Shown piece after piece: positions 1-8,346 of a stretch of DNA of 64,000 nt (its first letter is position 1; every line of letters begins with the position of its first letter). This DNA is from JAHJDS01 sp964569795. Its GTDB lineage: Bacteria; Desulfobacterota; Desulfarculia; Desulfarculales; JAHJDS01. The stretch covers positions 1 to 64,000 of the forward strand of contig CAZMVB010000009.1 of assembly GCA_964569795.1 (NCBI GenBank), given 5' to 3'. The notes below the pieces were generated by a model. The model worked only from the letters and a program-made list of their open reading frames with translations. It was not told the DNA's origin and did no database searches. Position numbers and translations under genes: made by a program.

Positions 1-285
1 CGAGGCCGACCTGTTTCACGGCGAGGTCATCGGGACCCGGGACGTGATCACCTTTCAGGGCCGGTCCATTGACGAGTTGAAGCGGGCCCTGCGGGATTCG
101 ATCGAGGATTATTTGGAGTTCTGCGCGGCCGAGGGCCGGACATGTCCTACTCGGGGACGATCAGCATCCGGCTGGACCCGGAACTCCACTGGCAGGTAGC
201 CCAGGCGTCCCAGGCCAAGGGCCAGAGCCTGAACGCCTGGATCGTAGAGGCCCTCGAACGGGCCGCCCGGCACGGTAGGGTATGA
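1..285 (+). pseudogene. hicB: HicB-family antitoxin, 5'-truncated by window edge and frameshifted
   Basis: Reading from base 2, the sequence encodes the typical HicB N-terminal body with the motif HGEVIGTRDVITFQG and a DYLEFCA helix. Near base 145 the reading frame changes: the expected C-terminal DNA-binding part (YSGTISIRLDPEL, then KGQSLNAWIVEAL) continues in another frame from base 148 to the TGA at 283-285. HicB proteins neutralise the HicA mRNA interferase and repress their operon; a hicA gene would lie upstream, outside the window. The shift may be a real lesion or a sequencing error. If real, the ribbon-helix-helix-like part could only be made separately, from an ATG at 142. Family assignment is firm; functionality is doubtful. 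Confidence 0.8.
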
Positions 286-477
286 TTTATCAGTCCATCG
301 CACGCCCTATTCGAGCCCTTTTCGTTTTTATTATTCCCATTGAACCAAGGGACAATCTATTGTATTATCTAAAAGTAGTGTGGGCGGTACCTTTTTTGTC
401 CCCGCTCTCTGGCAGGTTGACCGGTTGGCATAACAGTATCCAATTGGTGTTCGTGCCGCTTAATCGGAGATAGCAGC

Positions 478-1983
478 ATGTCTGATTTATTTTCAAGCAA
501 ATTGAGGGCCTATCTTTCTTGCAAAATACTAAATCTCGCCGAATGGTTGCCAGACATGAAAAAGGGCCATATCGGATTTTTGCAAGACGTTAGACGATTA
601 CAGAGGTCATTCAGTAAACAAATAGTTAACCATCAGTCACCACCAGTCTCAATGAAAATCGAATATAAATTCTTCCGCTTGATCGAAATATTTCCCCTTG
701 AATATTTTGATAACCTTATTAGAGGGTTAGTCTCTCTTTTCCCATATTTAAACGACTACAATAGGATGTATCCGCCAGAACAAGATTTCTCTCAGAAATT
801 GAGAAGTATTTACAGCATATGGTGGAAGAATGTTGGCACAATAGTAAAGAAGAAGTCGGCAAGATGGATTATTGATAGAGAGGCAGAACTGAATGGTCTT
901 GCAGATGAAATAGATTTCATAGATGTTCAGTTGCATAAGTTTATGCCATCACTATGTGTATTATACTTTGACATTTTTCTAAGTAATCAATTTACAAATG
1001 AACTTGAGAAACTACAAATGGATCATTACTTGCGAGAGATTCGCTTGGCGAAACTTGTGCCTATCGGGAGAAGAAAACGATCTTTTTCCATGGGTAGTAT
1101 AGACTGGGAACCTAAGAGAAATGTTACAAAATATATCAACAGAATTAGGACTAATTTTGAAAAGATTATTAGACCATATATTTGTGGTTACCTATTGAAT
1201 AACAAATCCAATAAACCAAAGTTGCCAATTGTCGAATTTTTCTTTATAGAAGGTGGCGACTTCAATTCTAATAATTTTAACAAGAATTATAGCCAACAAA
1301 TAGAATTTTTGGGTCTTGAATGTGAATCATATCGTGCCCATGGTAATAACAAACTAATTATAATACCGAACTTCAGCCAGGCAAAGACAATGCATTCATC
1401 ACATAGGATATTGGTATTTCACGAACAATATGTTAAAGATTTACGGACAAATGGATTTAAAAGTGAGGATAGAGCAGTCATTTTCCACCTTCGAGAGTTT
1501 TTGTTATGCGTATTTCCGTATTTGTCGCTATTTGAATTGGCAAAGTTATGGGAAAGTGAAATGCATATGCTTAGGCAGAGGATTTCCAAAAGTATGATGC
1601 CAACAATTATTCAAAAATTTCAATTGAAAAAATATGTTTTCCTAAATGAAAATATATTTAGAGGCGCACAGTTTGTTGAAAGAGTTAACGAAGAATATGA
1701 ACAACATGGAGATTTTATCAAAGCAGGACTGGGGAATGTAAAAGACATGGAAAGGGTGACTCAAATTGAGGGGATAGAGGACAGTAAGTTGGCAACATAT
1801 CTAACAGGAGTAATCGAAAGTCGAATTAGGCATCTTGGAAAACAAACTCTGTTCATTAAAGATTGGTTCTCTCAATATCTTCAAATACGGAATATTTCGG
1901 CTACTCATTATGTGTCTATTATGCTTGCCATATTGGCTACGATTAGTATAGTTATTGGGATTATTCAAATAATTCAAAAATAA
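478..1983 (+). CDS. Orphan protein with C-terminal membrane anchor, AT-rich gene
   Basis: I do not recognise this 501-residue protein. The start ATG has a GGAG ribosome-binding site eight bases upstream. The sequence is mostly helical, basic and rich in Ile, Asn and Lys, with no obvious catalytic motif. The last 25 residues (from about 477) form one hydrophobic segment ending in a lysine, so it is probably tail-anchored with most of the protein in the cytoplasm. Codon use is strongly AT-biased, unlike the GC-rich genes around it, which suggests recent acquisition. It stands alone between the hicB remnant and a DUF2461 gene. A role in defence or another accessory function is possible, but nothing in the sequence proves it. 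Confidence 0.75.
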   Translation: MSDLFSSKLRAYLSCKILNLAEWLPDMKKGHIGFLQDVRRLQRSFSKQIVNHQSPPVSMKIEYKFFRLIEIFPLEYFDNLIRGLVSLFPYLNDYNRMYPPEQDFSQKLRSIYSIWWKNVGTIVKKKSARWIIDREAELNGLADEIDFIDVQLHKFMPSLCVLYFDIFLSNQFTNELEKLQMDHYLREIRLAKLVPIGRRKRSFSMGSIDWEPKRNVTKYINRIRTNFEKIIRPYICGYLLNNKSNKPKLPIVEFFFIEGGDFNSNNFNKNYSQQIEFLGLECESYRAHGNNKLIIIPNFSQAKTMHSSHRILVFHEQYVKDLRTNGFKSEDRAVIFHLREFLLCVFPYLSLFELAKLWESEMHMLRQRISKSMMPTIIQKFQLKKYVFLNENIFRGAQFVERVNEEYEQHGDFIKAGLGNVKDMERVTQIEGIEDSKLATYLTGVIESRIRHLGKQTLFIKDWFSQYLQIRNISATHYVSIMLAILATISIVIGIIQIIQK

Positions 1984-2176
1984 ATCGCTTTTTGCTTTTT
2001 ATATGGTTGGGCAAACTAGTTAGTCATTGGTGGGCAAGGAACTTGTACCCAAGCAGACGTGGGGTGAACCAAAAGCAGATGGTGGCAGTCGTCGAATCCA
2101 TAGCTCAGGGCTTGTCCTTACTCAGGCCTTGGGATATATTTCTTGAAAATCTCAAACAATCAATGGAGTGCGGGGC

Positions 2177-3039
2177 ATGGCGTCCGGGTTCAACGGGTTT
2201 TCACAAAAAACCGAAAAATTCTGGCGGGAAATCAAGAAGAACAACAACAAGGACTGGTTTGACCGGAACCGGGAGCTGTACGACACCCAGGTCGTGGCCC
2301 CGGCCCGGGAGTTCGTCGCGGCCATGGGCGCCCGGCTCAGGAAGATCGCCCCGGACATCCGGGCCATCCCCCAGGTCAACAAATCCCTGTTCCGGATCAA
2401 TCGGGACACCCGGTTTTCACATGACAAGAGTCCCTACAAGACCCACATGGGCCTGTGGATGTGGGAGGGGGCCGGTCCGCGCATGGAATGCTCGGGGTTC
2501 TACTTTCATCTCGAACCGCCCGGGGTGATGCTGGGCGTGGGCCTCCACATCTTCCTCAAGAATCTGCTGGAGGTGTATCGGACGGCGGTGGCCGACGACA
2601 AGACCGGCCCGGCCCTGAGCCGGATAGTCAATAAGATCGAGTCAAGCGGGGACTACGGCGTGGGCGGCGAGTTTTACAAGCGGGTGCCCCGCGGCTTTGA
2701 TCCGGACCATCCCCGGGCCGATCTGCTCCGCCACAACGGCCTGGCCGCGGCCNNNNNNNNNNNNNNNNNNNNNNNNNNNNNNNNNNNNNNNNNNNNNNNN
2801 NNNNNNNNNNNNNNNNNNNNNNNNNNNNNNNNNNNNNNNNNNNNNNNNNNNNTGATCCGGACCATCCCCGGGCCGATCTGCTCCGCCACAACGGCCTGGC
2901 CGCGGCCATTTCCACGAAAATCCCCGAGGAATTTTATTCGCCGGCCCTGGTGGACTGGTGCTTCCAGCATTACCAGGTCATGGCCCCGCTCCACGCCTGG
3001 TTGCGGGACAACGTCGCTGCCAGGACCGGCCGGAAATAA
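2177..3039 (+). CDS. DUF2461 (TIGR02453) family protein, interrupted by an assembly gap
   Basis: The protein begins MASGFNGFSQKTEKFW and carries features typical of DUF2461: NKDWFDRNR near the N-terminus, the segment RINRDTRFSHDKSPYKTH, and GLHIF in the middle. The function of the family is unknown. The gene is split by 100 N at 2753-2852. The 55 bases before the gap are repeated exactly after it (2853-2907), so the gap is probably not real. Removing one copy and the Ns joins the frames and gives a normal 235-residue protein ending in AARTGRK. As given, the reading frame is lost across the gap. A GTG at 2168 is an alternative start. Confidence 0.85.
2753..2852. other. Run of 100 N (scaffold gap) flanked by a 55-bp exact duplicate
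   Basis: Bases 2698-2752 and 2853-2907 are identical (both end GGCCTGGCCGCGGCC). A 55-bp overlap on both sides of a 100-N spacer is what a k=55 de Bruijn assembler plus a scaffolder leaves when two contigs were not merged. The true sequence is probably 155 bases shorter. Confidence 0.85.
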
Positions 3040-3066
3040 ACCCGCTATCGGTAATTACCGAATTCA

Positions 3067-3267
3067 GGCCCCCGGCCCGGCCTTTTTGGCGGGCCGGGCC
3101 GGGGGCCGTTGAGCCCCTCGACAGTTGGACTATTTCAATTAAACACGGGGCAGCGGCCGACGTAGTGGCCGCGGCAAGCGCGGACTCTGTCGTTTCCCAA
3201 GCACAATCGGTCATCGCGAAGTAAAAGCGCCCACTGGCGCTCGCGAAGTAAAGGTGGCCACTGCCGC
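3067..3267 (+). repeat. Hairpin-plus-arm intergenic repeat, copy A
   Basis: The unit starts with a perfect 16-bp hairpin (GGCCCCCGGCCCGGCC at 3067-3082 with its complement at 3092-3107, 9-nt loop). A conserved arm follows from 3151, containing GTGGCCGCGGCAAGCGCGGA, then AATCGGTCATCGCGAAGTAA and GGTGGCCACTGCC. TCGCGAAGTAAA occurs twice here, around a small GCGCC/GGCGC hairpin. The first hairpin may also terminate the DUF2461 transcript. The arm is shared with copies at 3292-3449 and, reversed, 23757-23933. Confidence 0.7.
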
Positions 3268-3291
3268 CCGGCCATTGCCGCGCCGAGGGCG

Positions 3292-3449
3292 CGCCCCTGG
3301 CCCGGCTCGCTATATAAGCCGGGCCAGGGGCGTTCCTACTCAACGATCCTGGGATTATTTCAAACCGGCACCAAGCAGCCGAAACAAAGTGGAGGTGGCA
3401 AGCGCGGATGACCAAGTGTCCTCGGTACAATCGGTTATCGCGATTTAAC
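3292..3449 (+). repeat. Hairpin-plus-arm intergenic repeat, copy B
   Basis: A perfect 16-bp hairpin (CGCCCCTGGCCCGGCT at 3292-3307, complement at 3317-3332, 9-nt loop) is followed by an arm similar to copy A: TTATTTCAA, then GGTGGCAAGCGCGGA, then CAATCGGTTATCGCGA. Stem length and loop length equal those of copy A although the stem sequence differs. The end overlaps the last codons of the convergent HD-domain gene. Confidence 0.65.
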
Positions 3450-4049
3450 GGCGCCCTTTGGCACCCGGCCGCTGGCGTTAATCCACCAGTCGGTCTTTTT
3501 CTCGAACCACCACTGGGTGTGATCGGTCTCGAGGACGGCCTGGGCCAATTGACGGCCGACGTCGGTCTGGAGGCGCTTGAGGGCGTAGTGGAGCCAGGCC
3601 TCGGCGTAGGGATTCTTGAGGTCCTGGGCCCGTTTCAATTCGCAGATCAATTCGAGTTGATCCGCGTCGTGGGCCAGCTTGGCCTCGAGGGTCTGCCCCT
3701 CGCGGAATTCCCGGTGCAGGTCAATCAGTTCGTCGCCGAAGGGCAAATCTCGAGCCATGTCCCGGGCGGCCTGGTCCTCGTCCACGGTGACATAGCGCTT
3801 GTTCATGTAGTTCTGATCGCCGGTCCGGGCCTCGGGCAGGTCGTGGACCAGGCAGAGGCGGACGACCTTGTCCGCGTCCACGTCAGCTTCCTTCCCGGCC
3901 AGGCGGCCGAGGGCCAGGCCGATGATCGTCGTCCGGAAGCTGTGGGCGGCCACTGTCTGCCGGCCGTTGCCCAGGAACTGGAAGCCGGTCCGGGGGGTGA
4001 GATTGAGCATCCCGGTTTCGAACAGGAAATCGGCGATGCGTTTCAGCAT
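3435..4049 (-). CDS. HD-domain phosphohydrolase, YfbR/HDDC2-like 5'-deoxynucleotidase
   Basis: This 204-residue protein has the HD-domain metal set: H36, the H69-D70 pair in VHDLPEA, and D128 or D130 in HDADQLEL. The overall pattern (TVAAHSFRT, LVHDLPEARTGD) matches the YfbR/HDDC2 branch, which removes phosphate from deoxynucleoside 5'-monophosphates in the cytoplasm. It overlaps the upstream fmdE-like gene by seven bases, so the two are probably translated together. The exact substrate cannot be read from sequence. The last codons run into the repeat copy B. Confidence 0.85.
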   Translation of the reverse strand: MLKRIADFLFETGMLNLTPRTGFQFLGNGRQTVAAHSFRTTIIGLALGRLAGKEADVDADKVVRLCLVHDLPEARTGDQNYMNKRYVTVDEDQAARDMARDLPFGDELIDLHREFREGQTLEAKLAHDADQLELICELKRAQDLKNPYAEAWLHYALKRLQTDVGRQLAQAVLETDHTQWWFEKKTDWWINASGRVPKGAVKSR

Positions 4050-4615
4050 GGGGCCGGCTCGACCCTAAGTCCCAGGGCCTGCGCGCAGGGCAGGCAATAG
4101 GTGTGGTTTTCGTCCTGGACGGTCCGGGTCTCCATGACCCCCTCGCCGCACCGGTCGCAGACCAGGGTTTTCCGTATGCGGGCCTCGGCCGGCAGGTCCT
4201 GTTGGGGGGGCGTGATCTGGAACAGTTCCGCGTCCGGGGCGTTGAGCAGCCGTTCCACCCGGGCCGCGCGATCGGCCGCCGGGTCGGGCAGGCGCTCGCG
4301 GCCAACGTCACCGATATAGGCCAGGCGCACCCCGGCCCCGTCCGGCCGGCGCAGCCAGGTGAAGACCTGCTTGCCAAAGTCCTTGTAGATCAGGTTGCCC
4401 TTGCCAAAGGTGCAGCCGGTCATGACCTGGACGGCGTCCACCGAGCAGGAGTCGTTCTCGACGATGCAGACCAGCTCCTCGTCCTGGGCCCGGGGCAGGG
4501 GTAATTGGTCCCGGGCGGCCTTGGCGGCCCGGTAGCCGATGAGCAGTCCCGGGCAGAGGTGGCCGTGGAATTCGACGACCGGTTTCAGATCTTCGGGGAG
4601 GTTTGCGGTGTCCAT
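4043..4615 (-). CDS. FmdE-family protein (formylmethanofuran dehydrogenase subunit E-like)
   Basis: The N-terminus has the FmdE hallmark HGHLCPG (about residues 17-23), followed by CSVDAVQVMTGCTFGKGN, which supplies further conserved cysteines. The C-terminal 40 residues carry a CDRC...CLPC zinc ribbon (about 154-176). In methanogens and sulfate reducers such proteins accompany tungsten/molybdenum formylmethanofuran dehydrogenases or act as stand-alone metal-binding proteins. No Fwd/Fmd catalytic subunit is present here, so a metal-handling or regulatory role is more likely than C1 metabolism itself. It is the first gene of a two-gene minus-strand unit with the HD protein. Confidence 0.85.
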   Translation of the reverse strand: MDTANLPEDLKPVVEFHGHLCPGLLIGYRAAKAARDQLPLPRAQDEELVCIVENDSCSVDAVQVMTGCTFGKGNLIYKDFGKQVFTWLRRPDGAGVRLAYIGDVGRERLPDPAADRAARVERLLNAPDAELFQITPPQQDLPAEARIRKTLVCDRCGEGVMETRTVQDENHTYCLPCAQALGLRVEPAPC

Positions 4616-4684
4616 AATGATGGATTATCATACAGACCCGGGCTTGTCAAAACTCGGGGAACACCCTTGGTGGAGACCTTTCAA

Positions 4685-4936
4685 GTGACCAGACACACTC
4701 ATGATTTTGTCAATACCTACGACGGGCTGGTGGGTTTCGGCCTGGACCGGGCCACGGACGAGAACTCGCTCAAGACGCTGTTGCAAAAATTCTCGGACGA
4801 CGAGTTCCTGGGACTGCTGGCGCCGCGCCTGAGCGAGGACGACATCAACGCCCTGGTGGACACGGTGTACGCTGTGCTGCGGCGTCATCTGTCCGAAGCG
4901 GAATATCACCTCGTTTTTCTCAAGGAGCCGGTTTGA
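4685..4936 (+). CDS. Small conserved cytoplasmic protein, function unknown
   Basis: The chosen start is a GTG at 4685, nine bases after GGAG at 4672-4675. It gives an 83-residue acidic protein beginning VTRHTHDFVNTYDGLVGFGLDR. Short proteins with this N-terminus and a C-terminal LSEAEYHLVFLKE are, as far as I recall, common in sulfate-reducing Desulfobacterota and annotated only as cytoplasmic proteins. The reading frame stays open upstream but there it lies antisense to the fmdE-like gene and is not believable. It is transcribed divergently from that gene. No catalytic motif is visible. Confidence 0.65.
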   Translation: MTRHTHDFVNTYDGLVGFGLDRATDENSLKTLLQKFSDDEFLGLLAPRLSEDDINALVDTVYAVLRRHLSEAEYHLVFLKEPV

Positions 4937-5114
4937 CCGGATCGGTCACCAGGCCAAGGTGAACCGGCGGCCCGGCCTGATTGTCCCACCCGGCCTTTCA
5001 GCCCCAAAATGAAGCCTCCACTTGGCCTTTTTGGGGGCCAGGTCTCATTCCTTCCGGCCTCGACCCGGGTTAAATTTTCACAAACCATTTTTTCCGAGGC
5101 CGTCCCTGGTCGCC

Positions 5115-5690
5115 GTGATCATCCACATCGTCCGTATCTGCGGTGTGGTCGTCAGCCTGGTCCTGATCAGTCTGGGGCTGGGGCTGAGCGTCAACGCCCT
5201 CCGGGATGACGCCCGGACCATGGAACTCTGGCCGCCGTATCTCTCCCCCGAGCGGTGGCGCTACGTTTCCCTGGCCCAGGCCGCCCGGCTTCACGCCCAA
5301 CGGCGACCGCGGGTCGTCTTCGTGGACGCCCGGCCCCGGAAGGACTATTGCCGAGGCCATATCGCCGGGGCCCTGTCGCTGTATCCGTACCGGGTGCGGC
5401 GGGCCCACCCCAGGCCGCCCCCGGACCGGACCGACCCCGGCGGCGTGGACGTCCTGGCCCTGACCTATCCCTGTCTGAAGCGGCTGTTGCCCCTCGAGGG
5501 ACTGATCGTGGTTTACGGCCGGACCCGGAGCCAACATCTGGCCGCCCTGTTGGCCTGGCGGCTGGCCCGGAGGGGACATCAGGGCGTCCTGGTCCTGAAG
5601 GCCCGGTTCCGGGACTGGCTGCGCACCGGCCGGCCGACCAATCGGGTCGGCTGCCTATCCCGAGGTAAGTCGTGGGCTGGAGCCAACTGA
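5115..5690 (+). CDS. Membrane-anchored rhodanese-like protein lacking the catalytic cysteine
   Basis: A GTG start at 5115 gives about 191 residues: an N-terminal membrane segment (VVVSLVLISLGLGLSV), then a rhodanese fold with VFVDARPRKDYCRGHIAGALSL, matching the usual D-R...Y..GHI pattern. In the active loop the sulfurtransferase cysteine is replaced by glycine: it reads VVYGRTRSQHL where active members have VVYC. The domain is probably non-catalytic and may bind or scaffold a partner. The gene overlaps the following DoxX/MauE-like gene by 19 bases, so they are likely co-translated. An upstream ATG at 5022 would add a poor N-terminus. Confidence 0.75.
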   Translation: MIIHIVRICGVVVSLVLISLGLGLSVNALRDDARTMELWPPYLSPERWRYVSLAQAARLHAQRRPRVVFVDARPRKDYCRGHIAGALSLYPYRVRRAHPRPPPDRTDPGGVDVLALTYPCLKRLLPLEGLIVVYGRTRSQHLAALLAWRLARRGHQGVLVLKARFRDWLRTGRPTNRVGCLSRGKSWAGAN

Positions 5691-6286
5691 TCCAGCGGCG
5701 CGAAACCGGGGGGGCCGTCTTTCATCTGGCGGTGGCCGCCTGGCTGACCTGGCTGGTGGGTTACGAGTTCTTTCCCTGGTGGGGCCGGCTGGGTCTGAGC
5801 GACGCCCTGTTTCCCCTGGTGGTGGCCTCCATGGTCTGGTTCGGGCTGTGGTGGGTGGTCAGGTATCTGCCCGGCCGGCTCCTGGTGGTCTTCAGCCGGA
5901 TCATCCTGGGCGGATTTTTCATCGGGCACGCCTGGGGCCGGATCCTCGATCCCCACCGCTTTGCCCGGACCCTGATCGACTATGACTTCCTGCCCCATCA
6001 ACTGGTCAACCTGACCGCCCTGACCCTGCCCTGGTTCGAGGTCATCGTCGGCTTGGGGCTGATCGTCGGCCTCAAGGGACGGCTGATGGCCGTCCTGGCC
6101 GGCCTGTTGATTTTGGGGTCCCTGGGCGTCTGGGTCCTGGGTCTGGTTCAGGGGTCGGCCCTGGGCGACGGCGCCTCATTCAAGGGCCTCATCTGGCGCG
6201 ACCTGTGGCGGCTGATCCTGGCCATCCACGTGTTCTGCTTCGAGGACGGCCGCTGGGCCGTGGATCGCTGGCTCATGCGGTCCTGA
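5672..6286 (+). CDS. DoxX/MauE-like integral membrane protein
   Basis: This 204-residue protein has about five hydrophobic helices. The central segment FSRIILGGFFIGHAWGRILDP, then LIDYDFLPHQLVNLTALTLPWFEV, matches MauE/DoxX-family proteins, which sit in the inner membrane and are linked to disulfide or sulfur redox reactions. It starts at a GTG inside the end of the rhodanese-like gene, and pairs of a rhodanese-like protein with a DoxX-like protein suggest a shared envelope redox or sulfur-handling role. The substrate is unknown. Confidence 0.75.
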   Translation: MGWSQLIQRRETGGAVFHLAVAAWLTWLVGYEFFPWWGRLGLSDALFPLVVASMVWFGLWWVVRYLPGRLLVVFSRIILGGFFIGHAWGRILDPHRFARTLIDYDFLPHQLVNLTALTLPWFEVIVGLGLIVGLKGRLMAVLAGLLILGSLGVWVLGLVQGSALGDGASFKGLIWRDLWRLILAIHVFCFEDGRWAVDRWLMRS

Positions 6287-6432
6287 ACCCCGGACCCCGG
6301 TCAACCAGGGCCGCGGACCGGAGTTTTCTCCGGCCGAGATATCTTGGTTTTCCGGTTTGGGTCGTGATACTATTGTATAAAACTATCTCTAAATCATCTT
6401 TTCGAGCGGCCTGCCGGGCTGGGGATGGGGAC

Positions 6433-6999
6433 ATGAAGAAATCACTGGGACCAAAACTGATCGGTCTGCCCGCGCCGGCCTGGGTGGTGGGCACCTACGG
6501 CCCGGACGACAAACCCAACGCCATGACCGTGGCCTGGGCCAGCATCTACAGTTCCGAGCCGCCCTGCCTGGGGATGTCCATCGGCCGGTTTCATTTCACC
6601 CACGAAAACATCATGGAGCGCCGGGCCTTCACCATCAGCGTCGGCTCGGACCGCCACGTCCAGGAGATCGACTACTTCGGGCTGGTCTCCGGCCGGGACG
6701 AGGACAAGTTCGCGGTCACCGGTCTGACCCCGATCCGAAGCGAGGTGGTGGACGCGCCCTACGTGGGCGAGTTTCCGCTGGTGATCGAGTGCGTGGTGCA
6801 CCAGACCCATGAGGCCGGTCACTCGACCCACGTCGTGGGCGAGATCATGAACGTCCTGGCCGACGAGGCGGTGCTCAACGGTCAGGGCCTGCCCGAGCTG
6901 GGCGCGGTCCGTCCGGTGATCTACGGCAGCGGCGTGCGCCAGTACCATCACCTGGGCGACTACCTGGCCCCGGCCTACAAGGTGGGACTCAAGTTATAG
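6433..6999 (+). CDS. Flavoredoxin/flavin reductase family protein
   Basis: Starting at the ATG at 6433 (MKKSLGPKLIGLPAPAWVVGTY), the protein has 188 residues and the FMN-binding split-barrel pattern: DDKPNAMTVAWASIYSSEPPCLGMSI, then an N-terminal-half TISVGS and SGRDEDKF. It resembles flavoredoxins of sulfate reducers, which carry FMN and pass electrons in thiosulfate or other reduction pathways. The AT-rich 150-base stretch before it probably holds its promoter. It stands alone and in the same direction as the genes on both sides. Confidence 0.85.
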   Translation: MKKSLGPKLIGLPAPAWVVGTYGPDDKPNAMTVAWASIYSSEPPCLGMSIGRFHFTHENIMERRAFTISVGSDRHVQEIDYFGLVSGRDEDKFAVTGLTPIRSEVVDAPYVGEFPLVIECVVHQTHEAGHSTHVVGEIMNVLADEAVLNGQGLPELGAVRPVIYGSGVRQYHHLGDYLAPAYKVGLKL

Positions 7000-7050
7000 A
7001 TCAAGGCGGCGGACGGTCGCGGTTTTCAGCAAACGGCAGGGAGAGGAAGC

Positions 7051-8343
7051 GTGAAGGGCTTCATGACCCGGCGGGGGTTCTTGTCCACGTCGCTGGTCGG
7101 CCTGGGGCCGGTCCTGGTCCGGACCGGGGGCCGGCCTCGACGGCAAACGCAGAAACTGGCCTTTGACAGTGAGAGTTATGATTTCGAGTTCAGGCGACTG
7201 CTGGGGTACACCGTCTCGGGCGGGGCCGACCTGAACGAGGCGATGATGACCGCCAGCCGGATCAAGGACGGTGACGCCGAGTCCTGGTACCGGCACTGGT
7301 CCGGCCTGGCCCGGCAGATGGCGGGCGTCGCCGAGCGGTGCTTGGCCCGGGGACACCGGGTCTCTGCCCGGGAGGCCCTGCTCCGGGCCAGCAACTATCA
7401 TCGCGCCGCCGGGTTCTACCTGGTCGGCCACCCGTCGGATAAACGTATTGTCGATTCCTGGCGACACAGCCGGGACGCCTTCCGCCGGGCGGCCACGCTG
7501 ATGGACCGTCCGGTCGAGGTGGTGCGCATCCCCTATCAGGGCACCACCCTGCCCGGTTACATGCTCCTGGCCGATAAATCGCGTGATCCTCGCAAGACGC
7601 TGATCGTCCAGACCGGTTTTGACGGCACCGGCGAGGAACTCTACTTCGGCTATGCCTTCTTCGCCCTGGCGCGCGGCTACAACGTGCTCATCTTCGAGGG
7701 GCCGGGCCAGGGCGGGGCGCTCCACAAGCAGCAGCTTCACTTCCGGCCGGACTGGGAGAAGGTCGTCACCCCGGTGGTGGACTTCGCCCTCAAGCGGCCC
7801 GAGGTCGCACCCCGACGGCTGGCCCTGATGGGCAACAGCATGGGCGGTTACCTGGCCCCCCGGGCGGCCGCCTTCGAGCACCGGCTGGCGGCGGTCATCG
7901 CCAATCCCGGCGCCTATGACCTCTACGGCAACAACGCCCTCAGTCCCAAGGCATGGGCCGCCTTCGAGCGCTACCCGGACCAGACCAACCAGGAACTCCA
8001 GAAGCGGATGAAAAAAAACGTCGGCTTCCGGTGGTGGATCCAGAACGGGATGTTCACCCTTGGCGCCAAGACACCGCTCCAGTTCATGGAGCGCTGGCGG
8101 CAATACACCCTCAAGGGCCTGGCCCGCCGGATCAAGTGTCCGACCCTGGTGGTGGTCAGCGAGGGTGATCACTTCTTCAGCGTGACCGCCCAGCAACGAC
8201 TCTACGACCGGCTGAGATGCCCCAAGACGATGCTCAGGTTCACCGGGGAAGACTTCGCGCCGTTCCACTGTCAAATGGGGGCCAAGATGGTCGGCAACCA
8301 GCGTATCCTGGACTGGCTGGACGAGACCCTGGCCCGGAGATAG
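7051..8343 (+). CDS. Alpha/beta hydrolase with Tat-like N-terminus
   Basis: The 430-residue product has the nucleophile elbow GNSMGG with Ser263, an acid at Asp373 (VVVSEGDHFF) and a histidine at 406. The layout, a long helical N-terminal part and then the hydrolase core from about residue 160, resembles the dihydropseudooxynicotine hydrolase/FrsA-like branch. The N-terminus contains TRRGFLSTSLVGLG, a twin-arginine-type signal, so export in folded form is possible. The GTG start follows a GGAGAGGAA site; an ATG at 7063 is an alternative. The substrate is unknown. It is four bases from the sirtuin gene and may share its transcript. Confidence 0.8.
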   Translation: MKGFMTRRGFLSTSLVGLGPVLVRTGGRPRRQTQKLAFDSESYDFEFRRLLGYTVSGGADLNEAMMTASRIKDGDAESWYRHWSGLARQMAGVAERCLARGHRVSAREALLRASNYHRAAGFYLVGHPSDKRIVDSWRHSRDAFRRAATLMDRPVEVVRIPYQGTTLPGYMLLADKSRDPRKTLIVQTGFDGTGEELYFGYAFFALARGYNVLIFEGPGQGGALHKQQLHFRPDWEKVVTPVVDFALKRPEVAPRRLALMGNSMGGYLAPRAAAFEHRLAAVIANPGAYDLYGNNALSPKAWAAFERYPDQTNQELQKRMKKNVGFRWWIQNGMFTLGAKTPLQFMERWRQYTLKGLARRIKCPTLVVVSEGDHFFSVTAQQRLYDRLRCPKTMLRFTGEDFAPFHCQMGAKMVGNQRILDWLDETLARR

Positions 8344-8346
8344 GCC

